DNA from: Pictodentalium vernedei
Taxonomy: Eukaryota; Mollusca; Scaphopoda; Dentaliida; Dentaliidae
Length of the DNA: 64,000 bases
NCBI GenBank assembly: GCA_031216915.1
Contig: CM062289.1
Span: 447,850,910 to 447,914,909, forward strand
Direction of reading: 5' to 3'
In this document: in pieces, positions 1-11,506 of the stretch
How positions within the stretch are numbered: position 1 is the first letter of the stretch
How the letters are laid out: the number at the start of each line of letters is the position of its first letter
Made by a program: the position numbers and the translations under genes
The notes under the pieces: generated by a model
The model's input: only the letters and a program-made list of their open reading frames with translations
The model's database searches: none
Told to the model about the DNA's origin: nothing

Positions 1-429
1 TTACTAACTGAAAAAAAACAACAATGATAGAATTAAATTCCTGGAGATTTTTTTATACATTTTTGCAACATTTGGAAAACCATATTTGTTTGCTGAAGAT
101 TTCACCCTAAAGGGTTTGGAGATTTTTATACATTATGCTAGACACTTACTAGTAACAGTGAACATACTGTGGCTTTGCAGTTGTTTCTAGGCAAGTCTTG
201 GCTGCCAATGTAGGCAGCCAAGACTTGCCCAGAAACAACTGCAAAGGTACTTCGAATGCAACTTTGCCCAAAGATTGCATGTTGGGGCACCTGTTTTATT
301 GCACTAAGAGTGATCAGACGAAATTATCCCTTAAGGATTAAATGAATTCAAAGATAATTTACGACCTTTTATCAAATGTATAGAAGATCATGAGCTCTGT
401 TAAACATGATATAATAGAATAAAAGGAGT
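1..429. other. Unassigned intronic or intergenic DNA
   Basis: No open frame, splice-flanked exon or recognised repeat border is visible, apart from the hairpin at 173-246. The stretch is AT-rich and ends where the 5S-derived SINE begins. Confidence 0.5.
173..246. repeat. Long inverted repeat (34-bp arms, 6-nt loop)
   Basis: Arms 173-206 and 213-246 are reverse complements with one mismatch, separated by the loop aatgta. This is far longer than chance. No flanking target duplication is obvious, so whether it is a small foldback element or the core of a larger MITE is undecided. It is one of several unrelated long hairpins in this window. Confidence 0.8.
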
Positions 430-837
430 GCAGTGGCGTCACGTTAACCGGTTCTCATCAGATCACCAAAATTAAGCAACGTCAAGCGCGGTTAGTAGTT
501 GGATGGGTGACCTTTTCCACGACTGATTCGCACTCCCGCATTGTGTCCTTGGGCAAGGCACTTTACCCTGATTGCCTACATGGGGCACGATGATGCTGTG
601 TACTAAGGTGTACTGCACGTCGATGGTGCGCATGTCTTCAACCAATCTAACCCTGCCTTGTGCCGCGGTGCAGAGTTCAGAGTTACGATGTTGGAGAGAT
701 GACATCTCCTTGTCGTTGCTCGGTGGTTCTCTGCGGGTACTCCGGCTTCCTCCACCCGTAAAACTGTCACAGACATGATATGACCCTGGCTGTCAAAGTG
801 TCGTTAAACCTAAATAAATAAATAAGTAAATAAATAA
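430..837 (+). mobile_element. 5S rRNA-derived SINE, copy 1
   Basis: The head (about 452-512) closely follows the 3' half of 5S rRNA, including TTAAGCAACG and GGATGGGTGACC, which correspond to the internal RNA polymerase III control region of 5S genes. It is followed by a central domain (TCCTTGGGCAAGGCAC) and ends in a TAAA-rich tail at about 812-837. The second copy at 52756-53150 lies on the minus strand and matches over the whole body, which defines both ends. It is not a functional 5S gene, because the 5' half of 5S is replaced. The SINE3-type assignment is by 5S resemblance only, and the partner LINE is unknown. Confidence 0.85.
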
Positions 838-1275
838 TAGAATAAACAAATATTTTAACACTAGAACAACTGAAAATGACTGAATTTCTGTTCAGGAATG
901 CTCCTGTTAACCTTTTACCCAACTAAACGCCCGCATCCACCCGCGTAATATGCAAATTCAGCAGCTGAAAAAAGTTAAAAAATTTATAGTAATTTATATA
1001 TTTTTTATACTTACCAATGACCCAGACATAGCTGGTGCTAACTCTTAAAATATAGGGCCAAACACAAATTTTGCCCCCCAATCCCCAAAATTTGCATCTA
1101 AAACCAAAGAAAACATGTCCTGAATGGCCCTCCACACTTCACCTCTACTGCGCATGCGCAGTGTCAAGGACGTTCCGAAATTGGCGCCATTAATCATTCT
1201 TATAACCAGTGCCTGGTAAGCGCTATGTACTCAGCGGGGAGGTATGAGTTCCCAACTCCTGGGAGGGCCATCCCC

Positions 1276-1363
1276 GTCTGGGTCATTGGTAAGTATAAAA
1301 AATATATAAATTACTATAAATTTTTTAACATTTTTATACTGTACCAATGACCCAGACATAGCT
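1276..1363 (-). other. DIRS internal complementary region, copy A1
   Basis: 1276-1329 is the reverse complement of the left end (974 onward), and 1330-1363 is the reverse complement of the right end (up to 7903). They abut as TTTTTTAAC|ATTTTTATAC. In DIRS elements such a region is thought to splint a circular intermediate so the ends can be copied. Confidence 0.88.
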
Positions 1364-1929
1364 GAATAGTAAAAAGGCTGGAGGGCCAAGGACATAGAGC
1401 AAGTTGGAATACGCTCAATTATATAAAATAGAGTCATCCCCTCTAGGGAAAAAGAAGCATTAAGCCTTACATGTATCTTTCTTATTTATGATAAATTAGA
1501 AAGATACAACACCTTCCAAAATTGAGCATCATACATCCATGTACTCTATTAATATCTAGTATAATCCTTATACTAATAATTTTTAAAGTAAGCCAATAAA
1601 TAAAGTAAGTCTAGAGAATAGAGACTCTTTATACTCCTTAAAAGTGTCTGAGGATTGTGTAATAACGTCCGTTGACACGTGCTATTTTCAAAAGCTATAC
1701 TTTAAAAACTAAGACCTGAATGAATTTTTAAAACATAAACTTCTCACTAAACAACCATCCCAATAACAGCTCAGAATTACTAACTCCGGAGGAGGTATCC
1801 CCTTGTTTTCATAGTAAAACAGGTGACCCAAGGGAACACCCTCCCCCCTCCTTTTCTTGCCCTGGGTCAAATAGCCCAGAGCGAAGAGGGCAGCAGAACG
1901 GAGTCACTGCCGAAACAGACAGCCTACCT

Positions 1930-3850
1930 AGCAATAGTAGCAACTGTTAAGTGAATGACATTCTGAGCAGTAGATAATAGACCTAACAATAGAGGCCTCC
2001 AGAAATGGACTCGATATTTCTGAGATAAAAATTCATGAATGTGGATGGCTGAGCGCAATGAGCAGCCTTCAAAAATCTATAATAGCGACACTATTAATGT
2101 AAGCCCAAGATATAGAAGAACTCTTACTTCATGAGCCAAAATCTCCAGCACAACTGCTGAGTCAATGATATACCATAAGCAGTATCGATAGTTAATTGAA
2201 TCCATTAGCAATAGAATGGAGCGTAACGTCCTTCTATTAGGCATCAAAGACAGAAGAAGCTTACACCCGTAGTAATAAACAGATATCTGTTTATAAATAC
2301 GCAAACTCTAACCGGACAGAGTAAAGGCCTATGCCCGTACGAAGACGGAAGGACCTTAATAACAATAGGTTCCGGATATTTATTAGGAGCCTGACTCTTA
2401 TGCAAAAATCCAACCTAAATAGTAAAGGAAGTAGTGATTCCGAAACTACGAAAGTGAGAATCATCCACCGATAGTGCATGAAGCTCACTGACTCTTCAGT
2501 AAAAGAGAAGCCAACAGAATTACTGTCTAAAAGGTCAGAATTTGAAAACTACTGTTTCCAGAGGCTCAAATGATTACTTAGCTAAATAAGAACCGAAGTA
2601 AAATTCCGTATAGAAATTTAATCTAATGATTCTAAGTCTATTTATCGAAAAGTTACTAACTGACTTAGATAAAGAGACATAAGACTCAATTGTAAACTAT
2701 CATAGAGTGCATAGGTATGAGATAACATAAACCTATAACCTTAATAGTAACAGGCTGCAGTAGATCTTGTCAAACAAGTATACTAGAAAGTTGCAATGAC
2801 TAGTATGGAGGGATCAACAATATCAACATAGTGATCCCTACACCAACGACAGAAGAGCCTCCACTTTAGCCACATAGTATAGCGAAGAAGAGGTTCTCCT
2901 AAAGTAAGAAATCGCGTCCAAAGCTCATCCAGTACAATGCTTACAATGCAATAAGAACCACACAACGGAATATGTGAAGGTTGAGACCTTGCGGGTTGTG
3001 ATGAAGATGACACGATTTTACCCAGCGAAAAAAGATCTTCTCATAGAGGAAGTTTTCGCGTTAAGTCCCACAGTAGACATCAGAGTAAATTTACCCACGG
3101 TCTCTGTGAAGACAGAGATGCTATCAACAGAAATGTATTGTGGTTGTTTATCTTAGCAATACTTGCTGAAACAACAGCGCAGGAGGATACGCATATCCTA
3201 TCATTCCGTCCTATTAGATCAATAGAGCGTTAACAACATAAGCTCAGAGATCCGGACATGTAAACACATACATCTGCAATTGATTAGTAAGTTGTGTCAT
3301 AAATAAATTATCATTGGGCGCTCCCATTGATAGCAAATCTGATCGAATACTTGTTTGTTGAGAGTCCATTCTGACGGCAACAAGCGACCCATAAGTGAAA
3401 GGGAGTCTGTTAATACAATCAGACGACCCGGAATATGACGGACCGAAGCAGAACTATAACAAACAGAAGGATTCTTTCCATTAAATTGAATAACGGAAAC
3501 GAATGAGTGCCTCCCTGGTTCCGGAGATACGCCACTACTGTCGTATTATCAGACAGGATTGGACATGCGTTTCTGAATAATGTTCATCCAATGACATAAA
3601 GCAAGCCTAAAAAACATTATTCCGCGGAAGATAAGTGCTTGCCTAGAGACTGCGGAACCCAAAGACCCTGGCACTTCGAATCCGTTGGGATCAATATTGT
3701 ATCCCAACCTGTTTGACTGGCAACCGTCATAATTATAAAACTCGGATCCGGCAACTGCAGTGGCACTCTCTGAGTCAACCACCGAATGTTTGCCCCAGTC
3801 TGAATCTCTTGCTACACTAGATAGACAAGAGAACGTGTAAATCGAGCAAT
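1930..3850 (-). pseudogene. Tyrosine recombinase and RNase H remnants of DIRS-A1
   Basis: Parallels the 46567-48500 region of the best copy, but every frame is closed within about 100 codons. The recombinase active-site region (about 2090-2160) still shows the DNA for a HEVR-like motif in damaged form. About 3180-3850 aligns with the RNase H part (the sequence for SDNTTVVAY is near 3530-3560). The same lesions recur in copies A2 and A4, so much of the decay predates their spread. Confidence 0.75.
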
Positions 3851-6800
3851 TCATGGATTGCTGAAAAGTTGCCGTCGAAGAGAAGCTTCTCCGAGAACGA
3901 AGCGACTCTGAGAGAGTTCTTCACCTTACTATCCACGCGCGTGGATGTAGCTAGGGCTGCGTCACGTCTAACCAACTCCAAGTGGCCAATGAAGGGCGGA
4001 GTTATACGTGAACAAACTACTGCCCTCAAAAGAATTCACATTGAGGATCATATCCCGGAATTCTTTCTCTTGAAGACGTAATGATAACGCCTCAGTAAGG
4101 TGGATTACGTATGATAAAGCGTCTAAGTTAAGTCTATTAGACATCATTGTCGTTTCCAACATTGTGGTTGGAAAAGACACAGACGGAGAAAAAGATTATT
4201 TCCAGTCTTAAACCACGCCGTCTAGACGCATATGAACTCTCGGTATGCCCTGTTCTGCCAAAATAAATTATTCCTATAAATGATAAAAGGCAGAATTGAG
4301 CATTGCGGACAAGAAACTAAACTATCATGCTTGGTAGCAGGCTTATATATATATAGCGTCGATAAATAATACACATGTTCTAATGACATTATTGGACTGT
4401 GTCGGTAAGTCAGGGACAATGTCCCTGAACCGATCCAAAATTCCGTGTCCAATGACGCTATAAGTCTCTCATCCAACATCGTAGCAATGTAGTCCGAAGG
4501 AACAACCACTGGAAGATAATGCCGGAAGAAATGTATGGCAGCTTCCGATGTTACTAAAGGGAAAACTCGAAATTGTCCGAATCCCTTTCGCCATCCTGTC
4601 GGACCCTATAAAGCGTTCGGTCGTCCGAACCTGATGCAACCGCGGATCGCACCGACCCAGTGCCGTCTGATAATTCCTGATCCGACCGAGAAACTGTCGA
4701 TTGCTGGGATGCTGCGAAAAACTGTGCTAAATTGGATAGCACGTCCGTCACTGAGGCCTGTGGAGAAGCGGTCTTACGATGCATTGCCGCTGGAAGCTCC
4801 GTGATCATTACCCCGTGCATACTACTATTATGCGAGCGAACGGAGTGTATAGGCCTCGTGTCCCTTGGCTACCGGATGGCGTGACCTGTTCACCGTGGAA
4901 TCACTGAATGACGAAACTGGTCGGATACTCGAGGTCACGTAGCCAATGTGCAGTCGTGTGCACTGCTGTGAGGATGAGGAAGCATTATCGACAGTCTCTC
5001 AGACTGTCAATATAACAGAGCGTCCCGAGCGGCGGACATATGCTCCGAATGTAAAATATCTGAACCACAACATGCGGTCTCCTATGTTGTTGGACGAGAG
5101 AGGGACCTCTCTCGCTCACAGCCCTGACGGACCTGGACGAGCCAGGAACCGGACTAACAGGCTTCCTCCGATCTGTCCTCAATCCGTCGTCACTGGGTGA
5201 GTACTAAAGTTATTATAGTGCTCGCATCACCCAAATCTCCTTCCTAGACCGCAATGGACGAACCCGGCAGCCGAACCATTCGATGAATGTATGCTACACC
5301 GGGTGAGCTAGCGAATGTCACTCCGTCGATCCTATAAGGGACCTCTTAGGCGATAGACATATTCCATGAGCACTTATTGCCGCTAGCTCTTCAATAACTA
5401 TGACGACAGAGGCACAATTTTGAAAGACATCTCCGTAACTTTGCGAACAAGAAACCAGAAATGCTTGGTAATAGCAAGCATATAATAATAAATATATAGC
5501 GTCGTTCAATAATTCGAAAGTTTGTGTAACATTATTGGACTATGTCGGAACTGAGGGACGATGTCCCTGAACCGAACCAAAAATTTCTAAGTCCACCGAC
5601 GCTATCAGTTTCTTATCCGGCATCGCAGCAATCTGGTCCGACGAAAGAACCTGTAGAAGATCAAGTCAGATGACATACACAACAGCATATGTTGTTCCGA
5701 AAGGGAAAGCTCGAAATCCTACGAATCCCTTTCGGTATCCCGTCGGACCGGATGAAATTTTCGGACGTCCGTACCTGCTTCCGTGGAGCGTCCCAACCCA
5801 GCATCGTCGGATAATATATTATGCGACAGATTCAGTTGTTGCTGGGATGCTGCGATAAGCTGTGCTATTTGGGATAGCAGGTCCGTCCCCGAGGCCTGTG
5901 CAGTAGCGGTCTTACGATGCATTGCCGCCGGAAGCTCCGTGTACGTTGACTCCCGTACACTTTCTTATGCGAACGTCCGGAGTCTGCAGGCCTCGAGTCC
6001 CTGGCTACCGGATGGTGTGACCTGGTCGTCGATGATTCTCTGACTGGCGAAGCTGACTGGATATCCGAGGTCACGTAGCCAAGAGCGATCGTGTGCGCTA
6101 CCATGAGAATGAGGAAGCCTTATTGACAGTCTCTCCGGACTGACTATATGTCGGAGCGTCCCGAGCGGCGGACGTATGCTCCGAATGCGAAACATTTTGT
6201 ACCACAACATCTGGGGCCAGATGTTGTTGTACGAGAGAGGGGCCTCTCTTGCTCGCCGTCCGGCTGGACCTGAACGAGCTAGGAACCGGACTAAAAGGCT
6301 TCCTCCGTTCTCCCTCTAATCCGCCGTCACTGGGTGTGCATTTGGTTGATTTATAGTGCTCGCATCACCCCAAAACTCCTTCTAGACCGCAACGGACGAA
6401 CCCGGCTGCCGAACCATTCGATGAATGGACGCTACACCAGGCGAGCTAGCGGACGTCAAAGGCCGTCGAACCTACTAGGGTCCTCTTAGGCAATTGGCGT
6501 ATTTACATGAGCACTTTTCCGCTAGCCCTTCATTAATTGTGACGACGGAGGCACACTGTTGGAAGACATCACGGATACATCACCCTAATCTTGATCGTCT
6601 GAAATAGAAATTGATAAAGTAGAGTGACCCTGCGGGAAAAGGACCGCAATGTCCAATTCCCCACTAACATACCGTGACATACGCTTCCCATGTTGTCATC
6701 AAAATCATCACAAACAGAACAGGAGTTAGTGCGAGTACACTGACTACGTATAGAATGATTATAAAAGTCAGTGGAAGATTTCCTCTTATTACAATTGACC

Positions 6801-6912
6801 AAAATCCTTTCAATGTGAAAAGAAAACAAAGTCCTAGTACTCGCACCAACCCCTGACAATCAAAATACATAATAATATGATCCATTAACATAGAAAAAAT
6901 AATTGAAATCAA
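3851..6912 (-). pseudogene. Duplicated gag remnants of DIRS-A1
   Basis: 3860-4250 matches the middle of gag in the copy at 45586-52739. Then two tandem units of about 1.1 kb (about 4300-5440 and 5441-6560) each match the same gag stretch (about 50270-51390 there). Both units carry the sequence for a shared short motif (MPDKRLIASLD-like at 4460 and 5610). The remainder to 6912 is the gag start and 5' leader. No frame is intact. Confidence 0.75.
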
Positions 6913-8263
6913 AATATTTTAAAAAAAATATTTTTTCAGAACAGCCCAAGTTTCTGAAAAGTAACGTTGAGCCCCAATGGATCCCAAGCCTAAGTGTGGA
7001 CAAAAATTTTAAAAATATTTTAAACAATTTATGCAACACTTACGAACAATAATAATGTATCTAGTTATGATTAAATTAACCTCAAGATATTATTTTCAAG
7101 AAATCCCCCCTCACACAGAGGGCTGTTGTAAATATAAACAATAAGTGTAAAAACACTAAAATAAGACTCCAGGCACCCAGGCCCGAAATCAGTTACCAAT
7201 AATACACTATCTGATGCAAAACAGAGACTTCCAGGGAAGAAACTGCAGAACATCAGATGGTAGATGCAGAACACAATGCCTAACCACCCATAGGTGAAGA
7301 CGTAAACATGGGGAAAAGAACAGAATTCATTCTGTTATTCAGCTAAAACTCCCAAGAAATTTTAGTAATAATAATTACAGAAAATATGCCAAAAGCATGG
7401 GAGAATAGCAAGAGGGGACTTAAAGGAAAGGGAGAGAGGAAAACACTGAACAAGCAGTGTAACTTGATAACAAGAATGACAACAAAATGGCTGCTGCCTC
7501 GAAAATAGGTAACTTAACATAATTTCATTAAAAAATTTTAAGTTACAGCCCTGATAATTTTCTGTCACACATTTTTCCTCTCCTCCTTCTATATCCTCCT
7601 TAGAATCACCATTTCACTAATATTTATGTGTCTGGCATCATTTAAACTGAGATTTACAAGCACAAAGATCAGTCAGATGTTAACTGATGAAGGGCCAAAC
7701 TAAGAATAATTAATGGCGCCAATTTCGGAACGTCCTTGACACTGCGCATGCGCAGTAGAGGTGAAGTGTGGAGGGCCATTCAGGACATGTTTTCTTTGGT
7801 TTTAGATGCAAATTTTGAGGATTGGGGGGCAAAATTTGTGTTTGGCCCTATATTTTAAGAGTTAGCACCAGCTATGTCTGGGTCATTGGTACAGTATAAA
7901 AATATATTATTTTTCGAAAAATTTCAACAAAACCATATCATGTGACCCCTCTTTGGAACGAGCTCGTCGAGCTCGTTCCAAAAGAGGGGTCACATGATAT
8001 GGTTTTGTTGAAATTTTTTGAAAAAATTTAAAAAATGATATTTAAAATAATAAATTTTGAAATCGTCTGCGTTGGGTAAAGGGTTAATTGCATAATTTTC
8101 AGAGACAACGGGTCTTTTCATTTTATATGGTTCCATTGTACATATACTTCATGTCATCTTCATTACATTGCTTCAATAAACATTACCGTAATTCAATTTT
8201 AGACAACTTTAATTTCTCCTGGTTAAATTCTTGGAACAAGAGCAGTAATTAAGAGCTGTTTAC

Positions 8264-8380
8264 CTTCTTCTTTTTCCCTTTCTTCACAACAATGGGTTCA
8301 GGTTCTGCAAATTTTGACACCAAATTTCTCAGATCTTCAACAGTGTCACCAACCAGCTCAAACTCTCCCAGCTGGGGAAG
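8264..8380 (-). CDS. Host exon: segment after WHIM2, CECR2/RSF1-like gene
   Basis: Minus-strand exon of 117 nt (39 codons, phase 0 to 0). A pyrimidine-rich acceptor ends TATTTAAG at 8381; an alternative acceptor nine bases further in (high end 8371) keeps the frame. The donor is AAG|GTAAAC at 8263. It encodes LPQLGEFELVGDTVEDLRNL followed by VSKFAEPEPIVVKKGKKK. The pattern resembles the short stretch that follows the WHIM2 element in CECR2 (a 'LL.QTEEEW..V..SF' type segment) and RSF1, which form accessory subunits of ISWI-type remodellers. The lysine-rich end could be nuclear targeting. Phase matches the exon at 11507-12751 directly. It is clearly exon-like; the family assignment is tentative. 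Confidence 0.6.
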
Positions 8381-8507
8381 CTTAAATACACAGAAAAAAG
8401 AACTTGTACATGAGAATATTCAACTTCATCAAACAAACCCATGGAATTCTGGTTAAGTACCTGCAGGTGAAATAATTTTTTTTCAAATCTCTGAAAGCAA
8501 AGCAGTT

Positions 8508-8683
8508 TTAACCCTTTACCCAACATAATGGCCAAAACCGGCCCGCGCTATTCACAAAAATCCCCAATTAATTTTAATTATTTTAAAAAGTTTTTCTCAA
8601 AAACATAGGTCATGACCTCTCTTTGGAACAAGCTCGTTCTAATGAGGGGTCATAACCTATGTTTTTGAGACAAAAAATGAAAA
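8508..8683. mobile_element. Second TTAA-type MITE (MITE-b), left half
   Basis: Starts TTAACCCTTTACCCAAC at 8508, continues with a block shared in reverse with 53992-54037 and 55900-55951 (CCAAAACCGG region), and holds a hairpin at about 8590-8680 around a GAGGGGTCAT core. The right half is missing: the sequence passes straight into the repeat starting at 8684. Confidence 0.65.
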
Positions 8684-10115
8684 CAAGAGTTCCCACGGGG
8701 CCTGAAGCGCTCATCTTGAACAGAACATAATATAAACAGAGTCCAAGAATGAGTCAAGCAATCAAGCATCAAGCAATCCATCTCCAGAGTCCCTCAAGGA
8801 GTGACAAAAATAATCCGGGCATCATGCCTTTTCTTCAGTTGATCATAATGTAAAATGTAGAACTCCCCTATGAAGCCCCTTGATACAACCTATGTGGATT
8901 AATCTTAGTTACACACCTCTACAGGGTACTGAATACAAAATTTTTAATTCTTCAGCAACATGGCCAATTCCGGCTCCCATAGGGAGCCCTAATATTAACC
9001 CAGACTCTCGAGTTGAACAAAGTTGAATCTGAACCCCCTAGCGATGTTGCATACCAAAAATGAAAGCATTCTGACTGGTGGATCTGAAGAAGAAGATTTT
9101 TAAAAATTATCCTCCATATTGAACAAAGTTACAATTTGGGCTTCCGTAGGAAGCTCAAATATTAACCTAGGGACTTGGTTTGAACAATCTTGAATCTGAC
9201 CCTCATAACAATGATGTATACCAAACATTAAAAGATTCTAACTGGTGGTTCTGAAGAAGAAGATTTTTAAAGAATATGCCCCATATTACCCCAAGTTAAA
9301 AATTTGGGGTCCTGTCTTGAGCCCAAATATGAACCAATAGGCTTTATTTTAACAAACTTGTATCTGACCCCCCTATGAACGCTGTATACCGAATATCAAA
9401 AGATTCTGATGATTGGTTCTGGAGAAAAGAATTTTTAAAATTTTTGCAAATATGCTGACTCAACATTTTTTCGATGCCCATTCCAGAACACTCCAACATA
9501 ACCGATGGCATTTTTTTTTTACCATTCAATTCTACTGGTCCTAAGGATGCTTCATACCAAATAACAACTCTCTGTTCCATGTGGTTTGGGAAATATGGGC
9601 GTTTGAAAAAATTTCTATTTTTAGCTCCCAGGGTTCCCATGGGGATGCAGGAATTTTTTTATTTGCCTAGTCAAGTACGTATGACCCAATAATACTACAT
9701 ACCAAAGTTCGTTCAAACCGGACCATCGGTTCAGAAAATATAAATTTTGGGCAGGGCCAAAAATCTTACCCCTCCCATTACAAAGCTAAATATTGCTTCA
9801 TGAACTTCGTTTGAACAAACTTGATTCTACTCCTCAAAAGGAACCTCCATAACAAATATCAAGTCATTGTACACACTGGTTCATGAGAAGAAGATTTTAA
9901 AAATATGGAGAATTTTCCCCCACTCCCTCCCTATGGGGCTGGGCATGTTGAGTTGAACAAAAATGCAATGCCCCTTCGGGACCATCACTCACACAAACTT
10001 TCACTCGAATTGGCCCAGTGGTTTTGGAGGATGCAACCAAAACATGGTGTTGATGGACGACAGACGGAGAGTGATGAGATTAGCTCAGCTTGACATTGTC
10101 AAGATGAGCTAAAAA
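8684..10115. repeat. Large dispersed repeat (a), degenerate-unit body with terminal hairpin
   Basis: Begins ACAAGAGTTCCCACGGGG, with GCTCATCTTGA at 8709-8719, and ends TCAAGATGAGC (10099-10109) followed by TAAAAA, so the ends form a subterminal inverted repeat. The body is a series of diverged units containing 'tctgaagaagaagattttt'-like text. It is closely similar to 56984-58822. The short open frames inside (for example 9474-9692) recur only because the repeat does. No transposase is visible and the class is unknown. Confidence 0.7.
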
Positions 10116-10199
10116 ATAAAAATATTTTACCCAATTTAATAAAATTTAAAAATGCCGATAGGATCACCGATCCAATGTAGAGTTGTGACAGCACAAAAG

Positions 10200-11040
10200 T
10201 GGGTTTAATCATTATCAACTTATTGTCTGGAAACCAATTGTTTACAATTTACTATGTGAAGGGTCACTGTGACCTTGACCTTTGACCTAGTGATTCTGAA
10301 ATAAATAGGGCTCTTTCTTGCACAAATGGCAACCTACCTATGAAGTTTCATGAACGTAGGTGGAACCATTGTCAAATTATCATCTGGAAACCAATTGTTT
10401 ACGATTTATTATGTTCAAGGTCATGGTGACCTTGGCCTTTGACCTAGTAAGTCCAAAATAAGTAGGGGTATTCCACTCACCTAGGCCAACCTACCTATGA
10501 AGTTTCATGAATGTGGGTCAAACCATTATCAAGTTATCGTTCGGAAACCAATTGTTTATGATTTACTATGTTGAAGGTCACTGTGACCATGACCTTTCAC
10601 CAAGCGAGTCCAAAATAAATAGGTTTCTTCCTCTCAGTGATGCCAACCTACCTATGAAGTTTCATGAACATGGGTCGAACCATTATCAAGTTATCATCCG
10701 GAAACCAACTGTTTTGATTTACTATGTTCAGGGTCACTGTGACCTTGAATTTGACCTAGTGAGTCCAAAATAAATAGGGTTCTTCCTCTCACGAAGGCCA
10801 ACCTACATATGAAGTTTTATGAATGTGGGTTGAACCGTAGTCAAGTTATCATCCGGAAACCAGTTGTTTACAATTTACTATGTTCAAGGTCACTGTGACC
10901 TTGACCTTTGACCAAGCATGTCCAAAATTAAATAGGGTTCTTCCTCTCACCGATACCAACCTACCTATGAAGTTTCATGAACGTGGGTTGAACCATTATC
11001 AAGTTATCATCCGGAAACCAATTGTTTATGCCCACCCACC
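10200..11040. repeat. 157-bp tandem repeat with nuclear-receptor-like half-sites
   Basis: The anchor GGAAACCA occurs at 10229, 10386, 10543, 10700, 10855 and 11013, giving a period of 155-158 bp and about 5.4 copies. Each unit contains a version of AGGTCACTGTGACCT followed by TGACCTTTGACCT. These match the consensus of a palindromic response element with a 3-bp spacer and a one-base-spaced direct repeat. It is a repeat family; any regulatory role is speculation. Confidence 0.85.
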
Positions 11041-11088
11041 CGCCCGCCATTCATCAAACTATAAGTCGAGTTTGACTTAGTCACAACT

Positions 11089-11335
11089 CGAAATGTTTCT
11101 TTTGAGTGCAAGAAAGTTTTGCAATGCTTTAACATTGCAAAGCCTTCTTGCACTCAAGGGATAAAATACACCACCATCCATGCTATTCTGTAGATTATGA
11201 GGCCTAAAACATAAAACAAAACAAGAAAATGAACTGTTGGTGGCAAAGAAATAATTACAAAAATAAAAAAATGCCCATCGACATACAATTTTACACAAAA
11301 TGCCCTGAGAAACAGAAGATCTACTTTGTGGGGCC
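11089..11335. mobile_element. Foldback MITE (MITE-c), copy
   Basis: Starts with a long hairpin (arms about 11102-11126 and 11132-11157, TTGAGTGCAAG... / ...CTTGCACTCAA) and runs to CTGAGAAACAGAAGATCT and CTTTGTGGGG near 11332. Copies of the same unit are at 36188-36426, 56461-56630 (partial) and 60945-61186 (inverted), and its end is also used by the element at 28110-29472. No coding capacity. Confidence 0.7.
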
Positions 11336-11506
11336 TTGTTTTATTATTTTTGTCATAAATTATACTTTGTTTGCATATTTTACACTTGACAATTTTACTG
11401 CCTAAACAATCATTAGCGTGTTATTTCCTGGTCTGTATTTGGATGATATGTTTGGAGAAGGGCTAATTTTCTCAATGAAAACAAAATGTTATTAAACACA
11501 ACATAC

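Larger units (their letters stand above)
974..7903 (-). mobile_element. DIRS-A copy 1: decayed, RT-deleted DIRS retrotransposon
   Basis: The left end starts GTTAAAAAATTTATAG at 974 and the right end finishes GTATAAAAAT at 7903. The terminal repeats (about 1010-1190 and 7712-7893) are inverted copies, and an internal complementary region lies at 1276-1363. Coding order on the minus strand is gag (right) to recombinase (left), as in DIRS elements. All frames are broken by many small indels. The RT core is absent: RNase H sequence runs directly into gag sequence at about 3850. The gag region is present twice (about 4300-5440 and 5441-6560). It was inserted inside a piggyBac-type MITE. It closely matches copies 2 and 4. 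Confidence 0.9.
906..8087. mobile_element. piggyBac-type MITE split by DIRS-A1
   Basis: The left end at 906-923 (TTAACCTTTTACCCAAC) and right end at 8071-8087 (GTTGGGTAAAGGGTTAA) are inverted repeats that begin with TTAA, the target duplicated by piggyBac elements. Removing 974-7903 leaves an element like the intact 250-bp copy at 60240-60489. The right half holds a long hairpin (about 7923-8020) around GAGCTCGTCGAGCTC. No transposase is encoded, so it is non-autonomous. The piggyBac label rests on TTAA plus the CCC-starting terminal repeat. Confidence 0.7.

Noticed and set aside
430..540. A real 5S rRNA gene
   Set aside because: Only the 3' half of 5S is present, and it continues into a SINE body and tail; the second copy confirms the SINE borders.
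7685..7705. Hammerhead ribozyme core (CTGATGA) near the DIRS-A right end
   Set aside because: The required downstream GAAAC core and closing stems are not found.
9474..9692. Conserved small protein (similar frame at 58176-58451)
   Set aside because: Similarity is explained by the two loci being copies of one dispersed repeat, which has stops and indels in all frames.
10200..11040. CRISPR-like array
   Set aside because: Units of about 157 bp are repeated in full without unique spacers, and the context is eukaryotic.
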